A stretch of DNA of 64,000 bases from DATEDA01 sp963754305 (lineage in GTDB: Bacteria; Pseudomonadota; Gammaproteobacteria; Burkholderiales; SG8-39): assembly GCA_963754305.1 (NCBI GenBank), contig CAVWFR010000024.1, positions 124,001 through 188,000 on the forward strand. The letters run 5' to 3'. This document shows, one piece after another, positions 44,413-53,391 of this stretch. The notes beneath the pieces are model-generated. The model was not told the origin of the DNA. It saw only the letters and a list, made by a program, of their open reading frames with translations, and ran no database searches. The translations under genes and the position numbers were made by a program. Each line of letters starts with the position of its first letter. Position 1 is the stretch's first letter.

Positions 44413-44769
44413 TTACACCTTGGATCGGTACTTGGCGCGATGCCGCATAAACCGGTGATACGACATTCGCAGATGAAGCTGCATCACTCGTCGCGCCAGC
44501 TCACCATCCCGCGCTTCGGCTGCGATAGTCAGATCCTGGTGGTGGTGCAGGCTCTGCTCGAGTTCGGCCGAGGAATACAGGTAGAACGACCGCATGATGA
44601 TCGGCATGTCGATCATTGTGTCGAAACGCGCGTAGCCGCGGCGAACCCGAGTAGTCCAGCAGCGTGTGGTGGAAGGTCCGATTGGCCTCTTGGATCCGCG
44701 CAACAGCGTTCCTTCCACCTGCTCGATTCCAGCAGCCATCTGTTCGTTGCTGCGCTCCGCCAAAGCACC
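44413..44769 (-). pseudogene. GntR-family regulator (FCD domain) remnant with frameshifts
   Basis: Three frame pieces add up to an FCD effector domain: ALAERSNEQMAAGIEQVEGT (44766-44700), EANRTFHHTLLDYSGSPRLR (about 44690-44630), and DTMIDMPIIMRSFYLYSSAE to the end RHRAKYRSKV at 44413. At least two indels, near 44697 and 44628, separate them. The N-terminal winged helix is not seen upstream. The histidines of the metal site in FCD domains (HHQDLTIAAEARD, HLRMSYH) are still present. It sits just upstream of the dehydrogenase gene, its likely former target. Confidence 0.65.
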
Positions 44770-44901
44770 ACAACCCGTCGGAGACGACGGTGGCAGACCG
44801 GCGCGCCCCCCGGTGATTTGCAAAAACCTCTCTAAGCCCGCTACAGGAACGAAGATGATGGATAAATCCGGCCGCGTGTCACGCTGTGAGTAAGGTGCTC
44901 T

Positions 44902-45342
44902 TTATGCAGCGCCCTTTAACACGATATCGGAATTCGCCGACGTCTTACGACGCAAGTAACAAGCACCGAAACCCAATCCAGTCAGCAAGAAGATCCAGGC
45001 ATCCATCTCAGGCACGACGGCTGTGGAGGTGATATCGAAGTCGGTGATCGTACGCATGGTACTGGTAACCGGTACGAAATTGATGACGCTGTAGACTGAA
45101 TTGCCAGTCGCCGAGGAAAGCGCGTCGAATGATAGGGGTTGGGCCAAATTTTCAAATAGGCCACTCCCACTGCTCGTGTAGTCTAGAGAGAACTCACCTT
45201 CAATAAAACATCCGCCATGGCAACCTGGCCTGATGCTGCCATGAATTGACAGCGCACTAGAACCGTCTGATTGCAAATACTGATCAATGCTAAAGTTTTG
45301 GAAGTCTCCGCTGAGCACAGATCCCGACCTGACGAGAACCAC
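44902..45342 (-). CDS. PEP-CTERM-like protein, probably N-terminally truncated
   Basis: A 146-residue frame. The C-terminus reads VVPEMDAWIFLLTGLGFGA, then CYLRRKTS: a PEP-CTERM-type signal with PEM in place of PEP, a hydrophobic helix and Arg/Lys. The preceding part has the Ser/Thr/Asn-rich beta pattern of exported PEP-CTERM proteins (FSIDQYLQSDGSSALSIHGS). There is no signal peptide, and an in-frame stop lies just before the GTG start at 45342, so the N-terminus was probably lost. If intact elsewhere, such a protein would be processed by an exosortase and anchored or exported with extracellular polysaccharide. No exosortase gene is in the window. Confidence 0.55.
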   Translation of the reverse strand: MVLVRSGSVLSGDFQNFSIDQYLQSDGSSALSIHGSIRPGCHGGCFIEGEFSLDYTSSGSGLFENLAQPLSFDALSSATGNSVYSVINFVPVTSTMRTITDFDITSTAVVPEMDAWIFLLTGLGFGACYLRRKTSANSDIVLKGAA

Positions 45343-45401
45343 GACTCGTACACCACGCTAGGGGACGCGAGCAGCTCTCGACACGCGTAGCGGCATCTCA
45401 C

Positions 45402-46298
45402 TCAAGTCGCGCGACGGCTGAAGTACTCAATGAGCGCTTTCAATTTCGTCGGCTGATCGCGCCTGCTGGGGTAGTACAAGTAAAACCCTGGAAACGTCGG
45501 CGAGAACGACGCCAACACCCGCTTCAACCGCTTGGCCCGGATATGGGGCAGCGCCAGTGCCTCGAAGGTGTAGGCCAGTCCGACGCCCTCGAGTGCGGCG
45601 TCCAGGCTGAATAGCGTGTCGCTGATGGTCAGGTTGCCTTTGACCTCATACTCCACGAGCCTGCCATCCACCTGGAACTCCCATTTGAAGATTGTGCCTG
45701 TGCCGCCAAAGCGTAAGCGCACGCAGTTGTGACGCACCAGTTCATCCGGATGGCGCGGAGCAGGAACCCGCCGTAGGTACTCCGGGGAGGCGACCACCGC
45801 GACAGTAATCGGTCCTCCGAGGGGGACGGCCACCATGTCGCGCTGGACGCTCTCGCCCAAGCGAACACCGGCATCGAAACCTTTCTCGACGATGTCGACG
45901 AAGCCCTCGTCATTGGTCAGTTCGAGCTGAACATGGGGATGCTCCTGGAGGAAACCGGCCAGCACGGGTTGCAAAACCATCGCGATGGAAATCCTTGCTG
46001 CATTGAGGCGCAGTGTGCCGGCGGGGCGTCCCTGGAGGACGTTCAGCTCCTCCCCCGCCTCGATCACCTGGCCAATCGCGGGACCGACCCGCGCGACGTA
46101 GGCCTCGCCGGCTTCTGTCAGGCTCACGCTTCGCGTCGTCCGATTCAACAGCCGCACGCCGAGGCGGGCTTCCAGCTGCCGGATAGCCTGGCTTAGGGCA
46201 GAGGGCGAGACTTCCAGTTCTGCGGCAGCCGCAGTGAACCCGCGGTGTTCGGCCACTTTCCAGAACGCCATCAATCCGTCCAGCTGCTTCAGCTTCAT
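45402..46298 (-). CDS. LysR-family transcriptional regulator
   Basis: A 298-residue regulator with an N-terminal winged helix (MKLKQLDGLMAFWKVAEHRG; LEVSPSALSQAIRQLEARLG) and an effector domain whose strands include GTLRLNAARISIAMVLQPVL. This subclass (ARLGVRLLNRTTRSVSLTEAG) often controls adjacent oxidoreductases. It is divergent from the SDR gene at 46393 across 94 bases containing a TATAGT hexamer (near 46362) that could be the -10 element for the SDR gene. It probably represses or activates the SDR and the molybdenum hydroxylase cluster beyond. Confidence 0.92.
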   Translation of the reverse strand: MKLKQLDGLMAFWKVAEHRGFTAAAAELEVSPSALSQAIRQLEARLGVRLLNRTTRSVSLTEAGEAYVARVGPAIGQVIEAGEELNVLQGRPAGTLRLNAARISIAMVLQPVLAGFLQEHPHVQLELTNDEGFVDIVEKGFDAGVRLGESVQRDMVAVPLGGPITVAVVASPEYLRRVPAPRHPDELVRHNCVRLRFGGTGTIFKWEFQVDGRLVEYEVKGNLTISDTLFSLDAALEGVGLAYTFEALALPHIRAKRLKRVLASFSPTFPGFYLYYPSRRDQPTKLKALIEYFSRRAT

Positions 46299-46392
46299 AC
46301 CTTGAAGCTTACCTTCACAAGGCGTGCAGCGTTAGGCGGTTTTTCTATCTAAAGCCCGCGCCTATAGTCGCACATCGACAAAGGAGTACATC

Positions 46393-47232
46393 GTGAGCAA
46401 AGTCTGGTTCATCACGGGTGCCGGTAGCGGCATCGGCGCCGGCACAGCCAGGGCGGCGCTGAAGGTCGGCAATCGCGTCGTCGCCACCGGCAGGAACGTG
46501 GAAAAGGTGCGCAATGCGCTGAAGGACGTCGCGGGCGGGAACCTGGAGGTTCTCCAACTGGACGTTTCGGATGAGGCGCAGGCCAAGACCGCGCTCGACC
46601 AGGCGGTGAAGAAGTTTGGCCGGGTCGATGTCGTCGTGAACAATGCCGGCTACAGCCTGCTCGGCAACTTCGAGGAGCTGAGTAACCAGGACTTCGAGCG
46701 CCAGTTCGCCACCAACTTCTGGGGCGTGCTGAACGTGATGCGGGCCGCGCTGCCTGTCATGCGCAAGCAGCGCTCCGGCCACCTCATCAACATCAGCTCC
46801 GTTGCCGGCGTTGTCGGCCTGAAGCACTGCGGCGCGTACGGCGCGAGCAAGTTCGCCGTCGAGGGCCTTTCACTTGCCGTGGCCGAGGAAGTCGAGAAGT
46901 TCGGGATCAAGGTCACGGTTGTGGAGCCGGGGTTCTTCCGCACGGACCTGCTGGCCGCCGCTAACGTCAAGTGGCCGAGCAACCGCATCGACGATTACGC
47001 GGCGGCCGAGGAAAGCGCGCATGAGATGTGGTCTCCCTACGCTGGCCGGCAGCCGGGCGATCCCGAGAAGCTCGGCCAGGTTCTGGTGAAGCTTGCGGGC
47101 ATGGAGACTCCACCGCGGGTGTTCGTGGCAGGCAGTGACGCGATTGCGGCGGTTGCGCCGACCGTGGAGGCTCGACTCAAGGCGGTCAACGCCTTCGAGG
47201 AGCTTTCGAAGTCGACTGACGGCAGCTTCTGA
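46393..47232 (+). CDS. Short-chain dehydrogenase/reductase (SDR)
   Basis: A 279-residue classical SDR. The start is GTG 46393 behind AAAGGAG. Motifs are TGAGSGIG (residues about 8-15), NNAG (about 85-88), catalytic Ser in LINISSVAG and Tyr/Lys in YGASK (about 155-159). Length and C-terminus (FEELSKSTDGSF) match SDRs that reduce quinones or ketones. It is divergent from a LysR gene and 189 bases upstream of the [2Fe-2S] subunit gene of the hydroxylase cluster. A nearly identical ending recurs as a relic at 51530, which suggests the SDR-hydroxylase arrangement was once duplicated. Confidence 0.92.
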   Translation: MSKVWFITGAGSGIGAGTARAALKVGNRVVATGRNVEKVRNALKDVAGGNLEVLQLDVSDEAQAKTALDQAVKKFGRVDVVVNNAGYSLLGNFEELSNQDFERQFATNFWGVLNVMRAALPVMRKQRSGHLINISSVAGVVGLKHCGAYGASKFAVEGLSLAVAEEVEKFGIKVTVVEPGFFRTDLLAAANVKWPSNRIDDYAAAEESAHEMWSPYAGRQPGDPEKLGQVLVKLAGMETPPRVFVAGSDAIAAVAPTVEARLKAVNAFEELSKSTDGSF

Positions 47233-47421
47233 TCAGCCCCCGTTTTGAGCACCCAGAGCACCAAGACGCGTGCGCAGGTACTAGCCGCATTTCATGCCTG
47301 AATTCCTTTCATGAGCTTATGCGGATTGTCCCATCTCTCCAGCGGGCGTCCCAATTGCTACCAATGGGAGTGAACATCGCGACCGGTGTTCGATCATGCA
47401 ACGCATCCACGAAGGACCAGA

Positions 47422-47901
47422 ATGATTTCACTGAACGTTAATGGCGAGTTTGTCCAGGCGGACGCGGACAGCGACACGCCGCTGCTCTGGGTGCTGCGCG
47501 ACCACCTGGACATGACCGGAACGAAGTTCGGCTGCGGCATGGCGTTGTGCGGCGCGTGCACCGTGCACGTCGACGGCAAGCCGGCGCGAAGCTGCGTCAC
47601 GCCGGTTTCCACCGTCGTCGGCAAGAAAATCGCGACCGTCGAGCAGATCGGCGAAACCCGCGCAGGCAGGGCGGTCCAGGCGGCGTGGGCCGCAGAGAAC
47701 GTTCCGCAGTGCGGCTACTGCCAATCCGGCCAGGTGATGGCAGCCACGGCGCTGCTCGCGGCCATCCCGGCGCCGAGCGACGCGGACATCGACGCCGCCA
47801 TGAGCGGCAACATCTGCCGCTGCGCCACCTACCCTCGCATCCGCGCCGCTATCAAGCGGGCCGCGAACGAAGCAGGAATGAAAGCGAAGGAGCAGGCATG
47901 A
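47422..47901 (+). CDS. [2Fe-2S] subunit of an isoquinoline 1-oxidoreductase-type molybdenum hydroxylase
   Basis: A 159-residue iron-sulfur protein. The plant-type cluster ligands lie in FGCGMALCGACTV with a fourth Cys in ARSC (residues about 38-62). The second, helical cluster is held by C101-G-Y-C104 (PQCGYCQSG) and C-R-C (NICRCATYPR, about 137-139). This is the small electron-transfer subunit that passes electrons from the molybdenum site. The stop overlaps the ATG of the large subunit (ATGA at 47898), so they are translationally coupled. ATG 47422 has GAAGGAC upstream. Confidence 0.93.
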   Translation: MISLNVNGEFVQADADSDTPLLWVLRDHLDMTGTKFGCGMALCGACTVHVDGKPARSCVTPVSTVVGKKIATVEQIGETRAGRAVQAAWAAENVPQCGYCQSGQVMAATALLAAIPAPSDADIDAAMSGNICRCATYPRIRAAIKRAANEAGMKAKEQA

Positions 47902-50075
47902 ACGCCATCCTCAACCTGAGCCGCCGCGAATTCCTCAAGGCCGCGGGCGGCCTGGCCCTCGGATTTCATCTTCCGCAATCGTTGGCACAGTCGGGACCGG
48001 GAAGAAGAGTCAGCGCCGATCCTGCCGACGCGTTCACGCCGAATGCCTTCATTCGGATCAGCCAGGACAACACGGTCACCGTGTTGGTAAAACACGTCGA
48101 AATGGGCCAGGGCACCTACACCGGTCTGCCGACGCTGGTTGCCGAGGAACTGGATGCTGACTGGTCGCAGATCCGCGCCGAGGGCGCGCCTGCCGACGCG
48201 AAGCGGTACAACAATCTCTTCTGGGGCCAGGCGCAGGGCACAGGCGGCAGCGGCTCGCTCGCCAACTCCTACGAGCAGCTCCGCAAGGCCGGTGCTTCGG
48301 CGCGCGCCATGCTGGTCGCAGCGGCCGCCGAAAGGTGGCAGGTGCCGGCGTCGGAAATCAAGGTTTCCAAGGGAATTGTCTTTTCGAAAAGCAAAAGGGC
48401 GTCGTTCGGCGAGCTCGCCGCGGATGCGGCGAAGCAACCCGTCCCGGCCGACTTGAAGCTGAAGGACCCGAAGGACTTTATCCTCATTGGCAAGCCTGCA
48501 GCACGCACCGACGCACGCGCGAAGTCGAACGGCAGCGCGATTTTCACGCAAGACATGAAGCTGCCTGGCATGCTGACGGCGGTCGTCCTGCATCCGCCGC
48601 GCTTCGGCGCGAAGCTGAAGAGCTTCGATGCCGCAAGAGCGAAGCAGATCAAGGGAGTCGGGCAAGTCGTGGCTTTTACTACTCCGGCGACCAACGGCGT
48701 CGCGGTCCTGGCGAAGGACTACTGGTCGGCGAAGAAAGGCCGGGATGCGCTGACCGCGGAATGGGACGAGTCCGCTGCGTTTCGCCTTGGAACCTCCGAC
48801 ATCATGAATGAGTACAAGAACCTTGCCACTAGGCCGGGCTTGAGCGCGCGGAAGGACGGCGACGTCGACACGGCGCTGAATGGCGCGGCAAAGACCCTCG
48901 AAGCCGCCTACGAATTCCCCTACCTCGCGCACGCCGCCATGGAGCCGATGAATTGCGTCGTCAAGCTCGACGGCGGCAATTGCGAGATCTGGAACGGCGA
49001 GCAGTTCCAGACCGCCGACCAAGCGGCAGTGGCAAAGTTTCTGGGTCTGGAGGCTGGGCAGGTCAGCATCCATCAGCTCTACGCCGGCGGCAGCTTCGGC
49101 CGGCGCGCCAACCCCAAGTCCGACTTCGTGCTCGAGGCCGTCGCGATCGCCAAGGCGACCAACGGCACAGCGCCGGTAAAGCTGGTCTGGGGACGAGAGG
49201 ACGACATGCGTGCCGGTTTCTATCGGCCGATGTACTACCACAAGCTAACGGCGGGCCTGGACGCGCAGGGCAACCTGGTCGCCTGGAAGCACGTCATCGT
49301 CGGCCAGTCGACTATAAGCGGCTCCCCCTTCGAGATGGGCGTGAAGAACGGCATCGACCCCACGTCGGTAGAAGGCGCCGCCAACCTGCCCTATGCCATC
49401 CCGAACCTCGCGGTCGAGCTGCACTCGCCCACGATTGGCGTGCCCGTGCAATGGTGGCGCTCGGTCGGCTCGACCCATACCGCCTTCGCCACCGAGTGCT
49501 TCCTCGACGAGATCGCGCGCGAGGCGAAGAAGGATCCGTTCGAGCTGCGCCACTCGCTGCTCGGCAAGCACCCGCGCCATAGGGCCGCGCTCGAACTCGC
49601 CGCGCAGAAGGCCGGCTGGGGCAATCCGAAGAAGGGCATCACCCGCGGCATCGCCGTGCACGAATCCTTCAACACCATCGTCGCCCAGGTGGTCGAACTT
49701 TCCAGAAAGCAATCCTCCCTGAAGATCGAGAGAGTGATCTGCGCGGTGGATTGCGGCGTGGCGGTCAACCCAAACATCATCGCCATGCAGATGGAGTCCG
49801 GCATCGGCTTCGGCCTCTCCGCCGCCCTCAGCGGCGCCATCACGCTGAAGGAAGGCATCGTCGAGCAGTCCAACTTCCACGACTACCCCGTGCTGCGCAT
49901 GAACCAGATGCCGAAGATCGAAGTCTTCATCGTGCCTTCGAAGGAAAAGCCCACCGGCGTCGGCGAGCCCGGCACCCCGGTGATCGCGCCCGCCCTTGCG
50001 AACGCGATCCTGGCATTGCAAGGCAAGCCCATCCGCGCGCTTCCGATGTCAGCGCAGGGAGTCACGTTCGCATGA
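47898..50075 (+). CDS. Molybdopterin-binding large subunit, isoquinoline 1-oxidoreductase (IorB) type
   Basis: A 725-residue protein. The N-terminus NLSRREFLKAAGGLALGFHL is a Tat signal, so the folded cofactor-loaded enzyme is exported to the periplasm. Family landmarks are VKHVEMGQGTYTGLPTLVAE (about residues 55-74), HAAMEPMNC (about 345), GGSFGRRANPKSD (about 395) and the catalytic-Glu segment PTGVGEPGTPVIAPA near the C-terminus. Enzymes of this group hydroxylate N-heterocycles or oxidise aldehydes using water and a Mo-cytosine-dinucleotide cofactor. The substrate is unknown. It is coupled to the [2Fe-2S] gene before it and the cytochrome gene after it. Confidence 0.92.
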   Translation: MNAILNLSRREFLKAAGGLALGFHLPQSLAQSGPGRRVSADPADAFTPNAFIRISQDNTVTVLVKHVEMGQGTYTGLPTLVAEELDADWSQIRAEGAPADAKRYNNLFWGQAQGTGGSGSLANSYEQLRKAGASARAMLVAAAAERWQVPASEIKVSKGIVFSKSKRASFGELAADAAKQPVPADLKLKDPKDFILIGKPAARTDARAKSNGSAIFTQDMKLPGMLTAVVLHPPRFGAKLKSFDAARAKQIKGVGQVVAFTTPATNGVAVLAKDYWSAKKGRDALTAEWDESAAFRLGTSDIMNEYKNLATRPGLSARKDGDVDTALNGAAKTLEAAYEFPYLAHAAMEPMNCVVKLDGGNCEIWNGEQFQTADQAAVAKFLGLEAGQVSIHQLYAGGSFGRRANPKSDFVLEAVAIAKATNGTAPVKLVWGREDDMRAGFYRPMYYHKLTAGLDAQGNLVAWKHVIVGQSTISGSPFEMGVKNGIDPTSVEGAANLPYAIPNLAVELHSPTIGVPVQWWRSVGSTHTAFATECFLDEIAREAKKDPFELRHSLLGKHPRHRAALELAAQKAGWGNPKKGITRGIAVHESFNTIVAQVVELSRKQSSLKIERVICAVDCGVAVNPNIIAMQMESGIGFGLSAALSGAITLKEGIVEQSNFHDYPVLRMNQMPKIEVFIVPSKEKPTGVGEPGTPVIAPALANAILALQGKPIRALPMSAQGVTFA

Positions 50076-50650
50076 AGCTGCGCGCACGCACCATCGCACT
50101 CGCGGCATGCGCATCGATCGCCGCCTTCAGCGCCGCAGGCCAGGCGCAGGATCGCGCGCAGGCGGTGCGCGCATTCGAAACCGTCCGGGAAGTGCTGCAG
50201 CACCCGCGCTGCCAGAACTGCCACATCCCCGGCAACGCGCCGCTCCAATACGACCAGGGCCTGCCGCATGCGATGAAAGTCCAGCGCGGCCGCGACGGCC
50301 GCGGCACCGTGGGAATGAACTGCAGCAGCTGCCACCAGGCTCAGAACCTTCCCGCCGAGTACGGCCTGGGTGCGCCCCCCGGCGCGCCGAACTGGCACCT
50401 GCCGCCCGAGAACATGAAGATGGTGTTCATCAACCTGCCCTCGGCCGAGCTGTGCCGGGTCCTCAAGGACCCCACGCGCAACGGCGGCAAGACCCCCGAG
50501 CAGCTCGTTAAGCACGTCGCCGAAGACAAGCTCGTGCTCTGGGGCTGGGACCCCGGCGGCCAGCGCGCGCCGGTGTCCGTCCCTCACGCGCAATTCGTTG
50601 GCGCGTTCAAGGACTGGGTTTCGGGCGGCATGCCCTGCCCTGCGCGCTAG
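50072..50650 (+). CDS. Di-haem c-type cytochrome subunit of the molybdenum hydroxylase
   Basis: A 192-residue exported protein with a Sec signal peptide (IALAACASIAAFSAAGQAQ) and two haem c sites, CQNCH (residues about 48-52) and CSSCH (about 88-92). The body WHLPPENMKMVFINLPSAEL and the end FVGAFKDWVSGGMPCP match the small protein often annotated as an isoquinoline 1-oxidoreductase subunit. Its ATG overlaps the hydroxylase stop by four bases. It most likely takes electrons from the periplasmic molybdenum enzyme to the respiratory chain. Confidence 0.88.
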   Translation: MKLRARTIALAACASIAAFSAAGQAQDRAQAVRAFETVREVLQHPRCQNCHIPGNAPLQYDQGLPHAMKVQRGRDGRGTVGMNCSSCHQAQNLPAEYGLGAPPGAPNWHLPPENMKMVFINLPSAELCRVLKDPTRNGGKTPEQLVKHVAEDKLVLWGWDPGGQRAPVSVPHAQFVGAFKDWVSGGMPCPAR

Positions 50651-50860
50651 CCGGGGATGATAGGTGTGCCGCTCGACTGCTGGTCCTTATTGGTTTGACC
50701 TCCGCCCGCCGAAGGGCCGCTTCTATGAGGACTGCTTTGTCAAGGTCCTTCATGAGGACGAGCCTCATCGGCTCCATGACAGTCACCCGCGCTGGGCGAA
50801 TGCGCTCTACGTCCCTTGTTTTCGACTGAGAGGCCCGGCCTTGGGGCGCAGGCGGACACG

Positions 50861-51517
50861 ATGAACAGGAAGAAGCGTTTGCTCCTCTTCGCAATGCCTG
50901 CGGCCGTCCTCGGGATTGGCGCCGGTGGCGTCGCCTTCACCGTCATGGCGGTGAAAGACCAGACCTACGTCCCGAGCGACCCTTACGCGCCGCTGGGCGA
51001 GCCCAACCGCGAGGTCGCGGTCGTCTACTACTCTCGCTCGGGCCACTCGGAGGCCGCGGCCCGCGAGATCGCACGCCTGTTCATCGCGCCCATCGCCCGG
51101 ATCGACGCGGACTATCCTCGTGACTTCTCGGGCCAACGAAAGGCCGTCTCCGACGCGTGGGCGCGTGCGCTTCCACAGATCCGCGTCGAGCCGATCGACC
51201 TCGCTCGGGCGCGCCGCGTTTTCCTCGTGTCGCCGACCTGGATGTTCCGCCCGGCGACGCCGCTCTGGACCTACGTGGAGCAGGCTGAGCTGACGGGCAA
51301 GGAAGTCGTGCTTGTAACGACCGGCAACAGCCGCTTCGAGCAGGCGGAGACCGACGCGTTCGCGAAGCGGGTCGAGGCGCGCGGCGGCCGCCTCATTCGG
51401 CACGTCTTCCTGCGCCGCGGCCGCATCTTCTGGCAGAAGAGCCGCGAGGAGCTTTTGAAGGAGGTCCGAACGGAGATAGCAGGGACAATCTCGCTTGAGT
51501 GGGCCAAGCTCGCTTGA
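50861..51517 (+). CDS. Flavodoxin-like membrane-anchored protein
   Basis: A 218-residue protein with one N-terminal hydrophobic helix (LLLFAMPAAVLGIGAGGVAF, residues about 6-25) and a flavodoxin-like domain. The phosphate-binding loop is VVYYSRSGHSEAAAREIARL (about residues 56-75), and the flavin-contacting region is FLVSPTWMFRPATPLW (about 122-137). I chose ATG 50861 because the preceding 15 codons of the open frame are not conserved-looking. It may pass electrons or modify quinones. It follows the hydroxylase cluster on the same strand after a 210-base gap, so co-operation is possible but unproven. Confidence 0.75.
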   Translation: MNRKKRLLLFAMPAAVLGIGAGGVAFTVMAVKDQTYVPSDPYAPLGEPNREVAVVYYSRSGHSEAAAREIARLFIAPIARIDADYPRDFSGQRKAVSDAWARALPQIRVEPIDLARARRVFLVSPTWMFRPATPLWTYVEQAELTGKEVVLVTTGNSRFEQAETDAFAKRVEARGGRLIRHVFLRRGRIFWQKSREELLKEVRTEIAGTISLEWAKLA

Positions 51518-51519
51518 AG

Positions 51520-51700
51520 CAAGTGCGCGCGCTCGAAGATCTTTTGAAGTCAACCGGCGGCGAATTCTGATCAGGAGACCACCATGAGCACGCTCAATGT
51601 CAACGGACGCAACCACACGGTCGACGCCGACCCAGGCTGGCGTGACTCGCGCCATTGGAAGATCTCGACACCCGATGTGCTGAACCGGGCAACGGGCGTG
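51520..51700 (+). pseudogene. Relic of a second SDR end and [2Fe-2S] subunit start
   Basis: At 51530-51570 the plus strand reads LEDLLKSTGGEF then a stop. This matches the end of the SDR at 46393 (FEELSKSTDGSF) at both protein and DNA level, including TTCTGATCAG over the stop. Twelve bases on, behind AGGAG, an ATG at 51584 begins MSTLNVNGRNHTVDADPG, which matches the start of the [2Fe-2S] subunit (MISLNVNGEFVQADADSD). After 18 residues the similarity ends abruptly. The two junction pieces are all that is left of a duplicated SDR-hydroxylase module. Confidence 0.65.
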
Positions 51701-51918
51701 CTGAGCTCGCTCGACGATCCAGCGCCCCTCTCGTCAACTCCGCTAATCGCACTGCAACGAACGTCCGCTTCGGAGCAACTTAGGAAGCGGCTCATGCGGC
51801 TGGTTGTGGCCGGTTGCGTAAGTTCGCAACTAAGCTCGTAAGCCGCCCTTCGCGGCAAGAGCTTGATTCTTCCAAAACCCGCTTTCGGCGAACATAGGGA
51901 ACCGCGGCTGTCGGCCAC

Positions 51919-51943
51919 GAGCGGTCGGTCGCCGCGACCGCTC
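51919..51943. repeat. 9-bp inverted repeat in a gene-free stretch
   Basis: GAGCGGTCG (51919-51927) pairs perfectly with CGACCGCTC (51935-51943) across a 7-base loop. It lies in an intergenic stretch (51846-52126) without a coding frame, between the duplicated-module relic and the FecR-domain gene. No T-tract follows on either strand. It may be a small mobile palindromic unit or a regulator site. Confidence 0.5.
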
Positions 51944-52126
51944 AATTCGCTGCAAAGCAGTCGTTCCCGCTGCGCGCCGACGGTTTGCTCTAACGAGATC
52001 CGTAGATGTAAATCGGCAGATCAGAGGGTCCGGGGCGTGATCCATCTATACTTCTATGAGATACGTCGCTCGACGTAGGCCGAGCGGTGGATTCCGGCCG
52101 TCAGCAAATCGAGCGAGACTGGGTAA

Positions 52127-53110
52127 ATGACTCGTTTGTTGGAGCACCGCCGCTTACCCTGGTACCGGGTTGCGCTTTTCTACGCGGTCAACATCATCGC
52201 GGCGGGCGGGATATCCAGCCTACTGCTCCTGCTTCCGTTCACGGTTCGAGCCGCGGCAAACGACGCCGCACCAATGGTGACACTCGTCGAAGGCAAAAGC
52301 ACGCTCGCCTCCGGCTTCCACGGATACATTCCGGTCCCCGGGGTGCAGCTGCGCCAGTGCGACATCGTCCAGACGGGGCCGGAGAGTCTGATGCAGGTCG
52401 AGTTCCCGGATGGAAGCCGAATCGAGCTGGGGCCCGACTCGCGCTTTCTTTCCGACGTGCCGACTCCTGTCGGTTCGGAGCGGGCGGTCGGGCCCTACTT
52501 CCTGCATTCCGGCTGGCTCAAGCTGACGGTGGCGAAGCGGGACAACGCGCCCCCGTACCGCATCAAAACGCCCTACTTCGACCTGGAGATGAACTCGGGT
52601 GTCGCGGTGCTAAATGTCGCGGACGGCGGACGATTCTTCATCGAGCAAGGCAAAGCCCTCGCGCTGGATCCGTCCGGAACCCGTGGCGGAATGGAGATCG
52701 CCGCCAATCAGACGTACTCGCGCAAGTCGGCGGAATCGAAGCCCGCCGTGGTGAACCTGGCCGACCCGGCATTCGTCAAGAGCATGCCGCGGTCGTTTCG
52801 GGACACGCTGCCCGCCATGTATGCGAAGGTCAAGGGACGCGCTGCGCAGCCCAGACCGGCGCCGAATTACGACTACGGGGCAGTCTCGGCGTGGTTGAAG
52901 ACCCGTCCCGAGCTGCAACCGTGCATTGCCGGCGATCTTGTTCGCAATGTGCAGGAAATTCTGAAGCGTGAGGGACTCGACGTCGGACCCATCGACGGTA
53001 TTCTCGGGCCGCGCACCGCGGCCGCGCTGCGCGAGTTTCAGCAGCAGCACGGGCTCGCTCGATCCGGCAAACCGGACGAGGCAACGCTGAACGAACTCAG
53101 CAAGCGCTAG
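52127..53110 (+). CDS. FecR-like domain protein with C-terminal peptidoglycan-binding domain
   Basis: A 327-residue envelope protein. An N-terminal membrane segment (ALFYAVNIIAAGGISSLLLL, residues about 16-35) is followed by a FecR-like beta domain (residues about 48-165; VTLVEGKSTLASGF, VEFPDGSRIELGPDSRFL). A linker and a PG_binding_1 domain follow at the C-terminus: VRNVQEILKREGLDVGPIDG, then LGPRTAAALREFQQQHGLA. It is probably a periplasmic protein anchored in the inner membrane and touching the cell wall. There is no sigma factor or TonB receptor beside it, so a FecR signalling role is unlikely. The start lacks a strong ribosome site. Confidence 0.8.
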   Translation: MTRLLEHRRLPWYRVALFYAVNIIAAGGISSLLLLLPFTVRAAANDAAPMVTLVEGKSTLASGFHGYIPVPGVQLRQCDIVQTGPESLMQVEFPDGSRIELGPDSRFLSDVPTPVGSERAVGPYFLHSGWLKLTVAKRDNAPPYRIKTPYFDLEMNSGVAVLNVADGGRFFIEQGKALALDPSGTRGGMEIAANQTYSRKSAESKPAVVNLADPAFVKSMPRSFRDTLPAMYAKVKGRAAQPRPAPNYDYGAVSAWLKTRPELQPCIAGDLVRNVQEILKREGLDVGPIDGILGPRTAAALREFQQQHGLARSGKPDEATLNELSKR

Positions 53111-53117
53111 TCCGGCC

Positions 53118-53385
53118 TCACGCCCCGCACGCATAGACTTCCGCGAGGGCCCGCAGCTCGGAGTTGAGCGCGATCGGCCGCGAGATGGTGGACCGCATCG
53201 CGAAGGCCCGGCATGCGGAAGAGGAGGAACAAATCTTCCCCGGTCGGAATCCAGTTCGAGGCCATCTCCGCCCGCGCCCGAGGAGCGAAGCAGAGGTCGA
53301 CCGAGCCATTCGGCGCTCTTCTTCACCTCGTCGGGATTCACGGTGGAACACCCCACGGACTCGGCGCCGAGCGCGGACGCCTCGC
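53118..53385 (-). pseudogene. DUF1254/DUF1214-type C-terminal relic
   Basis: One minus-strand frame reads VDLCFAPRARAEMASNWIPT, then GEDLFLLFRMPGLRDAVHHL. It resembles the conserved end of DUF1254/DUF1214 proteins (pattern G-SVD-YFGP-AP, NWIPT, F-L-FRLYGP). The frame has no start and the upstream part is out of frame (NPDEVKKSAEWLG in another frame). The family is of unknown function and usually exported. Only about 60 residues are left, directly downstream of the SDR gene. Confidence 0.45.
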
Positions 53386-53391
53386 GCCGCG

